Source: Mucilaginibacter myungsuensis (GTDB taxonomy: Bacteria > Bacteroidota > Bacteroidia > Sphingobacteriales > Sphingobacteriaceae). From it: 64,000 nt of DNA. The position numbers and the translations under genes are program-made. Below are positions 26,359 to 34,997 of this stretch, one piece after another. Position 1 is the first letter of the stretch, and each line of letters begins with the position of its first letter. The notes beneath the pieces are model-generated. The model did no database searches and had not been told where the DNA came from. It worked only from the letters and a program-made list of their open reading frames with translations. The DNA lies in NCBI RefSeq assembly GCF_015222005.1, contig NZ_JADFFL010000010.1:62001-126000 (forward strand), written 5' to 3'.

Positions 26359-26399
26359 GGTAGGTCATTAATTTAAAATCGAATTATAACTAAAGCAAT

Positions 26400-27005
26400 T
26401 TGTCATTCCTGTTCGTCATCGAGGTATTGGGTACGGCGGCCTTCGCTATATCGGGCGCATTTTCGGCTATGCAAAAAAAGCTGGACCTGTTCGGCGTGCT
26501 TAGTCTGGCCTTTGTGACGGCTATTGGCGGCGGTACCATCCGCGATGTATTGATCGGCAATACCCCTGTAACCTGGATGCGGGATATGACCACGCCGATC
26601 ACTATCCTTGCCGCTACGCTTATAGCCTTAGCCTTTAATCGTTTGCTGAAAAATCTTAAATACACCCTTTTTCTGGCTGATACGGTGGGCATCGGCTTGT
26701 TCACGGTCATCGGCATACAAAAAGGGATAAGCGTTGGCCTGCATCCCGGCATTTGTGTGGCGCTTGGTACCATGACGGCCTGCTTTGGCGGCGTAGTGCG
26801 TGATGTATTGCTGAACCAGATCCCCGCGTTGTTCCACACCCGCGAGATATACGCCACGGCTTGCATAGCCGGCGGAACGGCTTATTTTGTGTGCGATAGC
26901 TTTATCCCCGATCAGCCGGCAGATATTATTGCTATCGTGGTGATCGTGGCTATCCGCCTGATCGCCGTCAGGATGAATTGGCAATTGCCGGCAGTGAAGG
27001 AGTAA
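26400..27005 (+). CDS. Trimeric intracellular cation (TRIC) channel family protein
   Basis: The 201-residue inner-membrane protein consists of two homologous halves of three helices plus a seventh helix, with the Gly-rich repeat GGGTIRDVLIG in the first half and GGVVRDVLLN in the second. This is the UPF0126/TRIC (YicG/YadS) family, cation channels in prokaryotes. The start is TTG at 26400: an in-frame stop at about 26391 leaves no ATG upstream. Confidence 0.92.
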   Translation: MSFLFVIEVLGTAAFAISGAFSAMQKKLDLFGVLSLAFVTAIGGGTIRDVLIGNTPVTWMRDMTTPITILAATLIALAFNRLLKNLKYTLFLADTVGIGLFTVIGIQKGISVGLHPGICVALGTMTACFGGVVRDVLLNQIPALFHTREIYATACIAGGTAYFVCDSFIPDQPADIIAIVVIVAIRLIAVRMNWQLPAVKE

Positions 27006-27041
27006 AGACCCTTCTATAATCTTTGTGGTCTTTATGAAAAC

Positions 27042-27088
27042 CTATGTGTTCTTTGTGGTTGAATATGAAACCACAAAGGACACATAGA
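27042..27088. repeat. Stem-loop of the CACAAAG-type repeat
   Basis: CTATGTGTTCTTTGTGGTT pairs with AACCACAAAGGACACATAG around the loop GAATATGA. Further CACAAAGG words follow to about 27112. It lies between convergent genes and may also act as a terminator. Confidence 0.65.
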
Positions 27089-27124
27089 AAAGAAGCACGA
27101 AGGACACAAAGGCTTAGCTTCGAT

Positions 27125-28153
27125 CTAAAGTCCCTTCTCCATCGCAACAAACCGCTCCAACAACAGCAATTGATTTTGCGCCCTTGCCAAATTATGCCCC
27201 GGGTATTTGGTATGATAATAAATGTCGCCATTCAAATGATCGGTCAGGAAACGGAGTGCTTGCATCCAGATCATGAATTTGCCCGAGTAAAAGAAAAGTT
27301 CGCGTTCGGCCGGGGTCAGCACATCGCCCATTTCGCTCAGGTAACCATCGGCTATGGCGCGGATATTTTCCACGCGGATATTGATCTTATCCAGATCCTG
27401 TTCCTCCTCATTAGCAGGAGAGAGGTAGGTGCGCATCATATCGCCAACATCGCTAATAAAATAGCCGGGCATCACCGTGTCCAGATCTATCACGCAAATG
27501 CCTTTATCGGCATTGTCAAAAAGTACATTGCTGATCTTGGTATCGTGATGGATGACCCTAAGCGGGATAGTTTTGTTATTGACGATATCCCGGTAGGTAT
27601 CCGCTATCGAACTATATGATCTGGCGACAGCTACTTCTTTTTCGGCCGATCTTAACCTATTGCTATCAGCTGTACCTAAAGCTTGCTCAAATTGCTGTAC
27701 CCTTAGATCCAGGTTATGGAAATCGGGCAGCGTGTATTGCAGTTGCGACGCGTCGAAACCATTCAGCATCTTGGAGAATCTCCCGAATTGTTTAGCCGCC
27801 TCATAAGCCTGATCAGCTGTCGTCACCACGTCGATGGTATGCGAATTTTTAACGAAAGGTAGCAAGCGGTAGTGTTTGCCATCGTCAACCACTAAATATT
27901 CCCCCGATAAAGTTGGCAGGGGCGCTGGGAAGATATATCCCGGATGCTGCTGCTTCAAATAAGCATCCAGCAAATTCAAATTATCCGCTATCGCCCGTGG
28001 CGACTTGAAGATATTAGTATTAATGCTTTGCAGGATGTAGGCATCAGCGCCATTGGTCACATTCCATGTGTCATTGATCAAACCTGAACCGAACGCATCC
28101 ACCCGGCATTGGGCGGGATCTAAACCATAGGCGGTAAGGATGTTGTCGGTCAT
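27125..28153 (-). CDS. Aminoglycoside-phosphotransferase-fold sugar kinase (NahK-like)
   Basis: The 342-residue cytosolic protein has the APH kinase fold: catalytic loop VIHHDTKISNVLFD and metal-binding segment CVIDLDTVMPGYF, after an N-terminal lobe with SGLINDTWNV and ILQSINTNIFKSP. The latter matches N-acetylhexosamine 1-kinases and related sugar kinases more than antibiotic-resistance enzymes, so a role in sugar salvage is likely. It starts 68 bp from the divergent DUF3472 gene. Confidence 0.85.
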   Translation of the reverse strand: MTDNILTAYGLDPAQCRVDAFGSGLINDTWNVTNGADAYILQSINTNIFKSPRAIADNLNLLDAYLKQQHPGYIFPAPLPTLSGEYLVVDDGKHYRLLPFVKNSHTIDVVTTADQAYEAAKQFGRFSKMLNGFDASQLQYTLPDFHNLDLRVQQFEQALGTADSNRLRSAEKEVAVARSYSSIADTYRDIVNNKTIPLRVIHHDTKISNVLFDNADKGICVIDLDTVMPGYFISDVGDMMRTYLSPANEEEQDLDKINIRVENIRAIADGYLSEMGDVLTPAERELFFYSGKFMIWMQALRFLTDHLNGDIYYHTKYPGHNLARAQNQLLLLERFVAMEKGL

Positions 28154-28221
28154 ATCGGTGGGAATTTATTTTTGGCCAAAATGCAAAAAGTTTACCTTTA
28201 AGCCATCTATCCGATCAAATT

Positions 28222-29505
28222 ATGAGGAACAGGTTTTGCTATTGTCTTATTGCTTTATTGTTGATGACTGTCTGTGCCGATGCCCAGTCTTGGAAAGCGA
28301 TCATCCCGTTGGGCGGTAATGCCTGGATTAAACCTCCGGCCAAGATCACTGATGAGGGGCTGATCAAATGGAGCGATAGTAAGAATCCGGCGAGTATCTA
28401 CTTCCGCATATCGCAGCCGCAAACTCTTACACTGGCGTTGAGATTGAAAGTCGCTAAAAGCGAAAGCAACATTAAAGTTAGCATAGGCGGTGCCTCGTTC
28501 AACAGGACGATCGGAAACACAACTTTCGATACCATCAACATAGGGAAAGTCACCATCCGTAAAGCTGGTTATGTAAAAGTGGATCTGCAAGGCATCAGCA
28601 AAGCAAGCGATGTATTTGCCGAGGTGACGGATCTGATCGTAAGCGGAGATAAAGCCGACGATGATGTGGAGTACGTTAAGCAAGGCAGTTCCTTCCATTT
28701 CGGTCGTCGTGGACCATCAGTGCATTTGCGGTTCCCGGTGCCCGAGGCCATGAAGAAGGACGTACGATGGTTCTACAACGAGATAACCGTGCCTAAGGGT
28801 AACGATGTGATCGGCTCGTATTTTATGGCCGATGGTTTTGGCGAGGGCTATTTTGGCATGCAGGTGAACAGCCCGACCGAACGCCGGGTGCTGTTCTCAG
28901 TCTGGAGCCCGTTCAAGACCGACGATGCCAAGGCGATACCCGACAGCATGAAGATACGCCTGATGATGAAAGGCAAGGATGTACACACAGGCGAGTTCGG
29001 TAACGAAGGTGCCGGCGGACAAAGCTACAAACGCTTTAACTGGCAGACGGGTAAAACCTACGCCTTTTTACTTGGGGCCGAGCCGGATAACGGCGGAAGG
29101 TCGACTACCTATACGGCTTACTTTAAAGATATCGCGGCAGGTAAGTGGTATCTCATCGCCAGCTTCTCTCGGCCGCAGACCAATACGTATCTCACCAGCC
29201 TGTATTCTTTTCTGGAGAATTTTCATCCCGATGGCGGCGATATTGCCCGCATGGCATTGTACGGTAACCAGTGGGCTGCCGATACCAAAGGCAATTGGCA
29301 GGAGCTGACCAAGGCCGTCTACACCTTTGATGCAACAGCCCGCGGCAAGTTCCGTAAAGACTATCAGGGTGGTGTTAAAGACGGCAGATTTTATTTGCAG
29401 AATTGCGGATTTTTTAATATCTTTACGTCAAGCGGTGAGCAATTCACCCGCGATGCTAAAGGCCAAAGACCGGCCATCCATATCAAGTCATTACCCGTCG
29501 AATAA
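28222..29505 (+). CDS. Secreted DUF5077/DUF3472 protein
   Basis: The 427-residue protein has a signal peptide (cleavage near VCADAQ, about residue 22), a first beta-rich domain like DUF5077 (about 25-145, with IPLGGNAWIKPPAKITDEG) and a second like DUF3472 (about 155-425, with WFYNEITVPKGNDVIGSYFM). Both occur in secreted Bacteroidota proteins of glycan-use regions; no enzymatic activity is known to me. It ends 100 bp before nuoH but is not a complex I subunit. Confidence 0.8.
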   Translation: MRNRFCYCLIALLLMTVCADAQSWKAIIPLGGNAWIKPPAKITDEGLIKWSDSKNPASIYFRISQPQTLTLALRLKVAKSESNIKVSIGGASFNRTIGNTTFDTINIGKVTIRKAGYVKVDLQGISKASDVFAEVTDLIVSGDKADDDVEYVKQGSSFHFGRRGPSVHLRFPVPEAMKKDVRWFYNEITVPKGNDVIGSYFMADGFGEGYFGMQVNSPTERRVLFSVWSPFKTDDAKAIPDSMKIRLMMKGKDVHTGEFGNEGAGGQSYKRFNWQTGKTYAFLLGAEPDNGGRSTTYTAYFKDIAAGKWYLIASFSRPQTNTYLTSLYSFLENFHPDGGDIARMALYGNQWAADTKGNWQELTKAVYTFDATARGKFRKDYQGGVKDGRFYLQNCGFFNIFTSSGEQFTRDAKGQRPAIHIKSLPVE

Positions 29506-29605
29506 TTTTTAAGTTCATTATCTACCAAATAGGTCAACTATTCGCAGATCACTGCTTAGTGCTCACTGAAAATTTATTAAGTTTGCGTCCAAATAAATTC
29601 GTTAA

Positions 29606-30676
29606 TTGGATAGCTACCTCTTATACTTTGCTGTTGCCTTAGGGCTGTTCGCTTTCGCTGCCGGGTTTACCCTGTTCGCGGTGTATGCCGAGCGCAAAGT
29701 GTCCGCGCTGATGCAGGATCGTCTTGGTCCGATGGAGGTGGGCAAATATGGTACATTGCAAACCATAGCTGATATTTTAAAGCTACTGCATAAAGAACTG
29801 ATCACACCAGCCGCGGCCGATAAATGGCTGTTCGTTGCTGCCCCGGTCATCATCTTTGTGGCGGTTTACGTAGGCTTCGCAGCCTTACCCTGGGGACCCG
29901 GACTTATCCCGACCCGCTTAGACTTAGGTTTATATTACCTGTTAGGCATTATCTCTATCGAGACCCTTGGCATCCTAATGGCGGGCTGGGGATCTAACAA
30001 TAAATATTCAATCTTGGGTGCTATGCGTTCGGCGGCTCAGATCATCTCTTACGAGATCCCGGCCGGCTTCGCACTGATATCGGCAGTAATGATAGCCCAA
30101 TCGCTGGACATGCAAACCATCGCTTACCAGCAAGGTATCCTGTCAAGCGAACCGACCAAGTTTTTAGGCTTTTGGGATGTGTCAACAATAGGTGGCCTGC
30201 TTAGCTGGAACATCTTCCGCGCGCCGCACCTGATCATCGCTTTCGGGATCTATTTTATTGCCGGACTTGCCGAGAGTAATCGCGCCCCGTTCGATATCCC
30301 CGAAGCGGAGTCGGAACTGGTAGCAGGTTTCCATACCGAGTACACAGGCTTAAGGTTCGCCTTTGTATTTTTGGCCGAATACAGCATGATGTTCTTAGTG
30401 AGCATGGTTGCCGTAGTGGTATTTTTAGGCGGATGGAATACTCCGCTGCCTAACATTGGCCCCGTAAAACTGGCCGATTGGACCACTAACTGGGCCTGGG
30501 GCATACTTTGGACATTAAGCAAGGCCTTATTACTGATATTTGTGCAGATGTGGATCAGGTGGACGCTGCCCCGTTTCAGGGTAGACCAACTGATGAACCT
30601 CTGCTGGAAAGTGTTAACTCCATTAGCCTTTGCCTGTATGGTGATATCGGGCTTGTGGAGGGTGTTTGTGATGTAG
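29606..30676 (+). CDS. nuoH: NADH-quinone oxidoreductase subunit H
   Basis: The 356-residue membrane subunit forms the quinone chamber between the peripheral and membrane arms of complex I. Diagnostic sequences are YAERKVSALMQDRLGP, IISYEIPAG and ESNRAPFDIPEAESELVAGF. Eight or nine helices are predicted. The start codon is TTG (29606); no ATG is available upstream. It opens the nuoH-N series; nuoA-G are not upstream. Confidence 0.97.
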   Translation: MDSYLLYFAVALGLFAFAAGFTLFAVYAERKVSALMQDRLGPMEVGKYGTLQTIADILKLLHKELITPAAADKWLFVAAPVIIFVAVYVGFAALPWGPGLIPTRLDLGLYYLLGIISIETLGILMAGWGSNNKYSILGAMRSAAQIISYEIPAGFALISAVMIAQSLDMQTIAYQQGILSSEPTKFLGFWDVSTIGGLLSWNIFRAPHLIIAFGIYFIAGLAESNRAPFDIPEAESELVAGFHTEYTGLRFAFVFLAEYSMMFLVSMVAVVVFLGGWNTPLPNIGPVKLADWTTNWAWGILWTLSKALLLIFVQMWIRWTLPRFRVDQLMNLCWKVLTPLAFACMVISGLWRVFVM

Positions 30677-30955
30677 GGGAGAGTCCGGAAGACGGGAAGT
30701 CCGAAAGTCCGGAAGTAGAAGAAGATGTGCAGATGTGCGAATATGCAGATGTGCAAATGATAAAATAGAAAGCAGCAACGCTTCCCGCCCTCTTTCCGCG
30801 CAGCGAAGAGAGGGCAACGACCAGCGAAGCGTCGTCGGGGTGAGTAGACGGGTTAGCAGAGCGGTTATGCAAAGCCGGCGATCGACTCACCCGCCCGTTG
30901 CTTCGCTCGGGCACCCTCTCTTCGCTAAAGCGGAAAGAGGGGAGGAGGAAGTCGA
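30677..30955. repeat. Repeat block inside the nuo operon
   Basis: The block begins with short tandem words (GAAGTCCGAAAGTCCGGAAGT, then GATGTGCAGATGTGC). It continues as an inverted repeat: CCCTCTTTCCGCGCAGCGAAG near 30790 pairs with sequence near 30915-30945, and GGGTGAGT with ACTCACCC inside. No gene is supported. It separates nuoH from nuoI and runs into the 5' end of the nuoI frame. Confidence 0.7.
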
Positions 30956-31023
30956 AGTTAAAGTGTTTTATAAGAGCATCGGTAAGATCAAGAGAAGAAA
31001 TCGGTGAGATCAAAAAAGAATCT

Positions 31024-31614
31024 GTGGGATCAACACTATTAAAAGGTTTTACAACAGCTTGGAAAGGGTTAACATTAACCCTAAAGCACTTTTTTGCGCC
31101 TAATAAAAAGCGGGAGATGCAGCGTGTATCGTCCGATAATTACTTTACTAAGCTGTCTGAAGGGACCAACACCATTCAGTATCCGGCTCAGGAATTACCT
31201 GTACCCGAGGTGGGGCGTTACCAGTTGGATGTGGAGATGGACGATTGCATCGTATGCGACCTGTGCGCCAAGGTTTGCCCGGTAGATTGTATCACTATTG
31301 AGAGCATCAAAGCTACCGAGGCCATCGGCCAAACATCAGACGGTACGGTGAAGCGTTTATACGCTGCCCAATTTGATATCGACATGGCCAAGTGCATGTA
31401 CTGCGGTCTGTGTACTATTGTGTGCCCAACGGAGTGTATCGTGATGACCAATCAATATGATAAAACCGTATTTGAACTGAGCGACTTGGTGTACGAGTTC
31501 GCAGATATGTCACCCGAAGATGCTCAGGAGAAACGCGAGCTGTTCGAAAAACAACAAGCCGAAAAAGCCGCGGCCAAAGCAGCAGCCATGCAGGCGAAGG
31601 GAGGGCAGGCATGA
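31024..31614 (+). CDS. nuoI: NADH-quinone oxidoreductase subunit I
   Basis: The subunit carries two 4Fe-4S clusters (N6a, N6b) that hand electrons to the quinone site; motifs CIVCDLCAKVC and CMYCGLCTIVC are intact. The start is uncertain. The frame is open back to an ATG at 30898, but that part is encoded by the repeat block and is basic and unlike NuoI. I place the start at GTG 31024, just before STLLKGFTTAWKGLTLTLKH, where NuoI-like sequence begins. A long Ala/Lys/Glu tail ends the protein. It overlaps nuoJ by 4 bp. Confidence 0.9.
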   Translation: MGSTLLKGFTTAWKGLTLTLKHFFAPNKKREMQRVSSDNYFTKLSEGTNTIQYPAQELPVPEVGRYQLDVEMDDCIVCDLCAKVCPVDCITIESIKATEAIGQTSDGTVKRLYAAQFDIDMAKCMYCGLCTIVCPTECIVMTNQYDKTVFELSDLVYEFADMSPEDAQEKRELFEKQQAEKAAAKAAAMQAKGGQA

Positions 31615-32159
31615 GTTTGACGGTTATCCTGTTCTACGTGATGGCGGCTCTTACGCTGGTGTCCGCACTATTCGTGGCGAGTACCGGTAATCTGGTGCGG
31701 TCGGTATTTATGTTCTTTGTGACGCTATTCGGCTTGGCAGGATTGTACGTTTTTGCCCTTGCCGATTTTGTGGCCATTACCCAGATAGTGATCTATGTGG
31801 GCGGAATATTGGTGTTGATCTTATTCGCCTTTATGTTATCTAACAAAGAGACCTTAGGCCGATTACAGGAAAAAGGTCAAGCCTTTATCGGCTTTAACAA
31901 TTTGCCTTCGGCGATATTGGCATTACTGTTCTTTGGCGTGTTGGTGAGCATGATATTTAAAGTTATGCCTGATCAGTTGGAATGGATAGCCAATTCCGTA
32001 GCCAACGGTAATACTTTTAAAGCGACCGATACAACCACCAATAATTTAGGCATTAACCTGATGACGCGCTATCTGCTGCCCTTTGAGGCGGTATCTATCC
32101 TGCTGATGATGGTATTGGTAGGCGCGGCGCACCTGTCCAGAAAGGAGAGTGGCGCATGA
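31611..32159 (+). CDS. nuoJ: NADH-quinone oxidoreductase subunit J
   Basis: The 182-residue membrane subunit has five predicted helices and the family core ALADFVAITQIVIYVGGILV. It forms part of the proton-translocation path next to NuoK. ATGA overlaps join it to nuoI upstream and nuoK downstream. Confidence 0.96.
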   Translation: MSLTVILFYVMAALTLVSALFVASTGNLVRSVFMFFVTLFGLAGLYVFALADFVAITQIVIYVGGILVLILFAFMLSNKETLGRLQEKGQAFIGFNNLPSAILALLFFGVLVSMIFKVMPDQLEWIANSVANGNTFKATDTTTNNLGINLMTRYLLPFEAVSILLMMVLVGAAHLSRKESGA

Positions 32160-32461
32160 TATCGTTAACTCACTTCCTGATCACCAGCGCGGCCTTGTTC
32201 AGCATTGGTCTGTATATGGTGGTCGCTAAAAAGAATGCCATACAGGTACTGATCGGTATCGAACTGATCCTGAACGCCGCCATCCTTAACCTGGTAGCCT
32301 TTGGCCGTTATGATAAACTGAACAATAACGGGCAGACCTTCGCGCTATTCGCCATCGTATTAGCCGCCGCGACTACCGCCGTAGCCCTGGCCATTATCCT
32401 GAACGTGTACCGTAAGTACAAGACCATCGAACCGGACAGTATTAACCAATTGAAAGACTGA
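32156..32461 (+). CDS. nuoK: NADH-quinone oxidoreductase subunit K
   Basis: The 101-residue subunit has three helices with the conserved membrane glutamates in IQVLIGIELILNAAILNLV that take part in proton transfer. The length is typical. It overlaps nuoJ by 4 bp; the next gene starts one base after its stop. Confidence 0.97.
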   Translation: MISLTHFLITSAALFSIGLYMVVAKKNAIQVLIGIELILNAAILNLVAFGRYDKLNNNGQTFALFAIVLAAATTAVALAIILNVYRKYKTIEPDSINQLKD

Positions 32462-32462
32462 G

Positions 32463-32924
32463 ATGAGGGGAGTGGTGGTTATATTGCTGATGATGGTGGC
32501 GCCTGTTTTTGTTAAGGCGCAAACTAAAGGTCTGGTGTATTACGTCGACAGCGTAAAGGCCGATCTTGCCGCGGTGGAAGCCATACCTGCTGGGCAAGTT
32601 GAGGAGACCATTAATCTTGGCTATCCAAATACCAAAAGCTTTGCAGTTGGTGATTCTGACGTGATGCTGGTATTTACCCATAAATTCGCGGTAACTACGT
32701 ATAAAAAGAGGATCGGAGCATTTAGTCCGGACTATGTGAATTACCTGTCTGCAAATAAAAATTCGGATAAACAGATCAGCTATTCGATCGATGGTAAGCC
32801 TGTAGCGAAAGACAGGGGCGAGGCTTTGACCCTGTTCCATATCAAGAGCGAAAATATCAGGTCGGTGATGTTTGAAATGGGAGATGGGAAGAAAGCGTCG
32901 GTCAATATTATAACTAAGAAATAA
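32463..32924 (+). CDS. Secreted hypothetical protein inside the nuo operon
   Basis: The 153-residue protein begins with a signal peptide (MRGVVVILLMMVAPVFVKAQ, cleavage after about residue 20). The mature part is a small alpha/beta protein (LGYPNTKSFAVGDSDVMLVF, ending SVNIITKK) without cysteines, haem or iron-sulfur motifs. It lies one base after nuoK and one base before nuoL, so it must share the transcript. I do not recognise a family; it is not a standard complex I subunit. Confidence 0.8.
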   Translation: MRGVVVILLMMVAPVFVKAQTKGLVYYVDSVKADLAAVEAIPAGQVEETINLGYPNTKSFAVGDSDVMLVFTHKFAVTTYKKRIGAFSPDYVNYLSANKNSDKQISYSIDGKPVAKDRGEALTLFHIKSENIRSVMFEMGDGKKASVNIITKK

Positions 32925-32925
32925 A

Positions 32926-34992
32926 TTGCCAACTCAACTAACATATAACCACGAGGTGATCATCTGCACACTAATTGCCGTGCTGATGCCGCTTGCTGCT
33001 TTTGTTTTTAACGCGCTGGCGTTGAATAAGAAGAGTGCTGTGGCGGGTTGGGTATCTACGCTGGCCATTTTGGTGAGCACCGTTTGCGCCGTTAACGTGT
33101 TTGCTAGGGTTTGGGATAGTGAATCTTACATCCATCAGCAGCAGGTTTGGTTTACGATCGGGGCTACCAAGGTATATGTGGGTTTGTTGCTGAATAACCT
33201 GTCGGTGCTGTTGTTACTGTTGGTGAGTGTGATCGCCTTACCAGTGCACATCTACGGAATGGCCTATATGAAAGGCGACCCGCATTTTGGGCGATACTTT
33301 ACTTATTTAAGCCTGTTCTGCTTTAGCATGCTGGCTTTGGTAGTGGCGGATAACTTGATATTGGTCTATGCTTTTTGGGAATTGGTCGGGTTCTCCTCAT
33401 ACCTGTTGATCGGTTTCTGGAACACGCGCGATAAGGCGGTTTTAGCTAACAAGAAGGCCTTCATTATGAACCGCATTGGCGATATCGGTCTGCTGGCTGC
33501 TATCGTGACCCTTTTTGCGCAGTTCGGTACTTTTGATATTGATGCGTTGTTCGGTCAGCATGGTTTGATATCACAAGCTACCATTCAGGACGGAGCTTGG
33601 GTAACTGCTATGGGCATTAGCATGCCCGCCGTTTGGCAATGGGTAGCGTGTATCGGTATATTTATGGCGGTAGCGGCTAAGTCGGCGCAATTCCCGCTGC
33701 ACACCTGGCTGCCCGATGCGATGGAAGGGCCGACATCAGTATCGGCATTGATCCATGCAGCTACCATGGTGGCCGCAGGGGTATTCTTGTTAGGCAGATT
33801 CTTCCCGCTATTCTCGGAAACTCAGCTGATGGTATTGGCAGTGATCGGTTGCTTCACCGCTTTTATGGCAGCTACCATTGCCTTAACACAGAACGACCTG
33901 AAACGGGTGCTGGCGTATTCCACCATATCGCAATTAGGCTTTATGGTGATGGCGATGGGCATTGGTGCTTACGCTTCGTCGCTGTTCCATTTGGTTACGC
34001 ACGCGTTCTTCAAGTGTCTGCTGTTCCTGTCAGCAGGTATCATCATCCACGAGATGCAACACCTTAAAGACGAGCACCAGCTGGATATCGACCCACAAAA
34101 TATCCTGTACATGGGTGGCTTGCGCAAAAAACTACCGTTCACCTTTGTGGTTTGCGTTATTGCAGCTTGCGCGCTGATCGGTCTGCCGTTGACCTCGGGC
34201 TTCTTATCTAAGGATGGTATCCTGATCCAGTCTTTCGAGTGGGCGGGGCATCATGGCGGTATTTGGTACCTTATACCGGTATTCAGCATCATCAGCAGTA
34301 TGCTGACGGCGTTCTATATCTCGCGACTGATATTTAAAGTATTCTTTGGCGAATTTGAGCCGGAGAAGGCTAACCCGCATATCCACCCGCACTTTACGGA
34401 TGGTGGTTTGGCTTATAAGATCCCGCTGGCATTTTTGGCTTTGAGTTGTTTCTTCCCGATTTTCTCTTTTAACCCTTTCAGTTACGAGAGTGCCTGGGTG
34501 GTTAAAGGGCTTACTCTGGCCGAACATGGCGGTGAGGCCGATCTGTTGCATACCATTATTCCTGTCGGCATTACTTTGGTGAGCATCGGCATTATCTACT
34601 GGGCTTACAATATTTATGTATCGCCAAACCGTAAACTATTCCCGCAGGATACTTTCCTGTTCAAGCTATCTTATAACGAGTGGTTTATCGATAGCTTCTA
34701 TAATAACGCTATTGTGAAGGGGACGCTATCGTTAAGTGGTGCGTTGTTCTGGATAGATAAGACCGTGATCGACGGTTTTGTTGGCCTGTTGCAAAACATC
34801 GTGTTAACGCTGGCATCCATTACCAAATGGCTGGACAAATACATCGTCGATGGGTTTTTGCACACCCTTGCGGCAACCACCGTGGCTATCAGTAATTTTG
34901 TGCGCGGTTTCCAGAATGGCAGGGTGCAATACTATCTGTTCAGCATGATGGCCGTACTGCTGGCGTTTTTTATTTATAAAATTTTGATCTGA
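32926..34992 (+). CDS. nuoL: NADH-quinone oxidoreductase subunit L
   Basis: The 688-residue antiporter-like subunit is the distal proton pump. Typical segments are YAFWELVGFSSYLLIGFWN, PLHTWLPDAMEGPTSVSALI and THAFFKCLLFLSAG, and the C-terminal part supplies the lateral helix. The start is TTG at 32926, one base after the stop of the preceding gene; a GTG further in (ValIleIle) would shorten it by ten residues. Confidence 0.96.
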   Translation: MPTQLTYNHEVIICTLIAVLMPLAAFVFNALALNKKSAVAGWVSTLAILVSTVCAVNVFARVWDSESYIHQQQVWFTIGATKVYVGLLLNNLSVLLLLLVSVIALPVHIYGMAYMKGDPHFGRYFTYLSLFCFSMLALVVADNLILVYAFWELVGFSSYLLIGFWNTRDKAVLANKKAFIMNRIGDIGLLAAIVTLFAQFGTFDIDALFGQHGLISQATIQDGAWVTAMGISMPAVWQWVACIGIFMAVAAKSAQFPLHTWLPDAMEGPTSVSALIHAATMVAAGVFLLGRFFPLFSETQLMVLAVIGCFTAFMAATIALTQNDLKRVLAYSTISQLGFMVMAMGIGAYASSLFHLVTHAFFKCLLFLSAGIIIHEMQHLKDEHQLDIDPQNILYMGGLRKKLPFTFVVCVIAACALIGLPLTSGFLSKDGILIQSFEWAGHHGGIWYLIPVFSIISSMLTAFYISRLIFKVFFGEFEPEKANPHIHPHFTDGGLAYKIPLAFLALSCFFPIFSFNPFSYESAWVVKGLTLAEHGGEADLLHTIIPVGITLVSIGIIYWAYNIYVSPNRKLFPQDTFLFKLSYNEWFIDSFYNNAIVKGTLSLSGALFWIDKTVIDGFVGLLQNIVLTLASITKWLDKYIVDGFLHTLAATTVAISNFVRGFQNGRVQYYLFSMMAVLLAFFIYKILI

Positions 34993-34997
34993 ACTTG

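Noticed and set aside
27044..27619. 191-residue plus-strand frame across the end of the NahK-like gene
   Set aside because: It starts in a repeat hairpin and runs antisense through the conserved kinase loop.
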